Of a DNA stretch of 64,000 bases, positions 61,614 to 64,000 are shown in pieces. Position 1 is the first letter of the stretch; each line of letters opens with the position of its first letter. Both the position numbers and the translations under genes were made by a program. Source of the stretch: Podospora pseudoanserina (taxonomy: Eukaryota > Ascomycota > Sordariomycetes > Sordariales > Podosporaceae); contig NC_085923.1 in the NCBI RefSeq assembly GCF_035222485.1, forward strand, positions 2,418,001-2,482,000, given 5' to 3'. The notes under the pieces were generated by a model that was not told the origin of the DNA, ran no database searches, and saw only the letters and a list, made by a program, of their open reading frames with translations.

Positions 61614-64000
61614 ATGTCCGAAACAACACAGCTGCAGACGCAGCAAGCGGTGGCACCCCAGAGTGCCGCCAACCCAAAGCCCGCGAAGGAGCTCTATCCG
61701 ATGGTGGGCTGGAAGTATGACAGCTTCCTCTGGATAATGTCGCTGCTGGAGGACACGTTCTTTCGAGAGGTGCATCCGCGTAGTGCTTGGAGAGTGCCCA
61801 AACATGGCCCTGTTCTGTTCGTGGCTGCCCCGCATGCCAACCAGGTGAGCTTCTCCCTATTCTCTTGAAGTGGCTAATCGCAATAGCTGACAAGTTATGT
61901 GGTGCAGTTCGTCGATGCTCTCGTTTTGCTGAGAACACTACAGAAGGAAGCCAAAAGGCGAGTTTCGCTGCTTATCGCGCAAAAGTCAGTGTCTGGCTTC
62001 ATCGGATGGGCATCTCGCCAGGTGGGCTGCGTGCCAGTAGGACGACCGCAGGACTCGGCGAAGCCCGGTCAGGGCACTGTTTACCTTCCCAATCCAGTGG
62101 ATGACCCTACGCTTGTTCGTGGGATCGGTACCAATTTCACTGAATTTGGAGAGGTGGGCGGTATCATCTTCCTCCCTTCGGCTAAGGGTCAGAGCGGAGA
62201 AAGTTTGGATATTAGCGAAGTTATTGGACCCGAGGAGGTTCGCATCAAGCGGCCGCCCAAGGGGAAGCTGGCCATGTCACAGCTTACTGGCCGTGATGAT
62301 GTGGATGCGAATGGCAAGCTTCTCAACAAGGAGGACAAGAAGCCCAGGGAGGGGTATCAGGGCATCAAATACAAGATCGCGCCGCATGTGGACCAGTCCA
62401 AAGTGTTCCAGGCCGTGTTTGATCGTTTGGCGTCTGGGGGTTGCGTTGGTATCTTCCCTGAGGGAGGCAGTCATGATCGGACTGAGCTGTTGCCTTTGAA
62501 GGCGGGTGTGGCGCTGATGGCGCTGGGAACACTGGCGGATCATCCTGATTGCGGCCTCAAGATTGTGCCTGTGGGCATGAATTACTTCCACGCTCACAAG
62601 TTCCGCTCGAGAGCCGTTGTGGAGTTTGGGGCTCCTTTGGATATTCCGCGGAACCTGGTTGACGCGTATTCGAACGGCGGGACGGAGGGGAGACGTGAGG
62701 CGGTGGGTCAGGTCTTGGACATGGTACACGAAGCCCTGAGCGCTGTCACCGTTTCGGTGCCCGACTATGACACCTTGATGGTTATTCAGGCTGCGAGACG
62801 GCTTTACAACCCGACCGGCAAGCCACTGCCGCTTCCTGTGGTCGTCGAACTTAACAGGCGGCTGGCCTTGGGCTACGAGAAGTATAAGGAAGATCCGCGC
62901 GTCAAGGAGCTCAAAGAGGCGGTCACCGAGTACAATAAGCAGCTCCGGTACCTCGACATCCGGGACCACCAGGTTGAAAAGGCGAAGCTTTCGTGGTTTA
63001 CCGTTGTCGCAACGTTTCTCCAGCGCGTTGTGATATTGTTTCTTTTGTCTGCGGGTGTGATTCCGGGTCTGCTGCTTTTTGCGCCCGTGTTCATCGCCTG
63101 CAAGGTCATCAGTCACAAAAAGGCCAAGGAAGCCCTCGCTGGCTCTGTGGTCAAAGTCCAGGGCAAGGACGTCATTGCTACTTGGAAACTGCTGGTCGCC
63201 TTGGCTTTGGCTCCTCTCTGCTACAACACCTATGCCATCATCACGCTATACATGGTGCACAAGCACCGGTATTATGGCTGGGTCCCTGAATGGGTACCCT
63301 TCTGGGCTGTGTACATCGCCTGCTGCATCTTTTTCATCCTACTCACCTTTGCCGCATTGCGCTTTGGAGAAGTTGGGATGGATATTCTGAAGTCGCTGCG
63401 GCCACTTGCCCTCTGCATCAACCCTGCGTCCAGCTACAATGTGGCCAAGTTGCGGGAGAGACGCGCCGAGCTGAAGGCGCAGGTGACGGACATCATCAAC
63501 ACGATTGGCCCCGAGATGTTCCCCGACTTTGAGCACAGTCGCTTGTTGGCTCCAGCTGATTCCGCCGCCCGGGCAGCAGCTCGCAGGGAAGCCGGTGTCA
63601 ACAGCCCGCCCATCTCACCCAACCGGCCTTCCTACGACCGCCGTTCCAGCTATGGCGTCTCAGTCAACGGAAGCGACAGCCCGCCATTCCAGGCACCCAC
63701 AAGAAGGAACACCACCTCCTCCAGCCGCAACATCCCCTACAACGAATCATTCAGCAACATCGCGCAAGCGCAGATTTTTGCTACCAGGCCGACGACGCCT
63801 TCTAATCACAGTCGGGCAAGCAGTTCGGGGGGCAGGCCGGGATCGGCTGGTTTCCCGGTGGCTGGGTTCACGACGTTGGATAGCGCCGAGGGATTTGACG
63901 AGGCGAGCAAAAAGATTAGGGCTGCGATGAAGGAGAGGGGGGAGATGAGACGGCGAAAGAGCCAGGCGAGGCAGTTTATGATGGGGGATGAGGGGACTAG
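61614..64000 (+). CDS. Glycerol-3-phosphate / dihydroxyacetone-phosphate acyltransferase (SCT1/GPT2 family), 3' end outside window
   Basis: Exon 1 (61614-61844) and exon 2 (from 61908, open to the right edge) are joined over a 63-nt intron, so that LFVAAPHANQ runs on into FVDALVLLRTLQKEAKRR. This is the His...Asp block of the acyltransferase fold. Later blocks are GIFPEGGSHDRTELLPLKAG (motif III) and LKIVPVGMNYFHAHKFRSRA. A long insert between the first blocks (GPEEVRIKRPPKGK and following) is usual in fungal Gat1/Gat2. Three membrane spans lie around residues 465-500, 525-548 and 560-585, followed by a Ser/Pro/Arg-rich cytosolic tail that continues past the edge. The enzyme starts glycerolipid synthesis in the ER membrane. 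At least 774 residues are visible. Codon use is even along this gene, unlike several neighbours. Confidence 0.95.

Noticed and set aside
62277-63116. 279-residue minus-strand open frame inside the acyltransferase gene
   Set aside because: Opposite a clearly conserved coding exon; no features of its own.

Overview
The window is nuclear DNA of a filamentous ascomycete, most probably a sordarialean (Podospora/Chaetomium-like) fungus. This placement is inferred. The visible support is the gene repertoire (GH74 xyloglucanase with a fungal CBM1, GT69 CAP59-type transferase, HIR1, ETP1/BRAP2, a fungal polyubiquitin gene), short GT-AG introns of about 50-80 nt, and long intergenic leaders. I see no CRISPR array, no rRNA or convincing tRNA gene, and no transposon or virus-like element.

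Layout: an ankyrin-like gene enters from the left edge (to 604). The tRNA 2'-O-methyltransferase TRM7 (678-1884, -) and the 60S-biogenesis helicase MAK5 (2628-5008, +) diverge from one promoter region. A GNAT acetyltransferase (5519-6172, +) and an unrecognised four-exon gene (6463-8009, -) follow. After a 2.5 kb gap comes a small Lys/Glu-rich basic protein (10555-11060, -). Positions 13975-20119 hold three different Golgi-type glycosyltransferases in a row: GT32 (+), GT15/KTR (-) and GT69 (+). A secreted GH74 xyloglucanase with CBM1 (20922-23784, -) then faces away from an intracellular GH2 beta-galactosidase (24886-28179, +).

The next part holds a four-unit polyubiquitin gene (28997-29975, -), a putative secreted repeat protein (32319-32906, +), a zinc-cluster regulator (34542-37124, -), a farnesyltransferase beta subunit (41338-43084, +) sitting between two gaps of more than 4 kb, and a small dsRBD-like protein (47854-48643, +). 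The right part holds GDP-mannose pyrophosphorylase (51445-52874, +), HIR1 (53473-56815, -), an ETP1/BRAP2 E3 ligase (57544-59754, +) and the 5' part of a glycerol-3-phosphate acyltransferase (61614 to the right edge).

Themes: GDP-mannose synthesis plus three transferases of mannose-active families suggest an N-/O-glycan or cell-wall mannan link, although fungi seldom co-regulate such neighbours tightly. The xyloglucanase/beta-galactosidase pair could cooperate on galactosylated xyloglucan. The rest is housekeeping (tRNA modification, ribosome assembly, histone gene control, ubiquitin, prenylation, lipid synthesis).

The most unusual signals are: (1) a strong switch from C-ending to G/T-ending codons along most genes on either strand; (2) a secreted protein with five identical 10-residue repeats whose DNA differs only at silent sites; (3) two conserved genes that are each exactly one base out of frame near G/C homopolymers.
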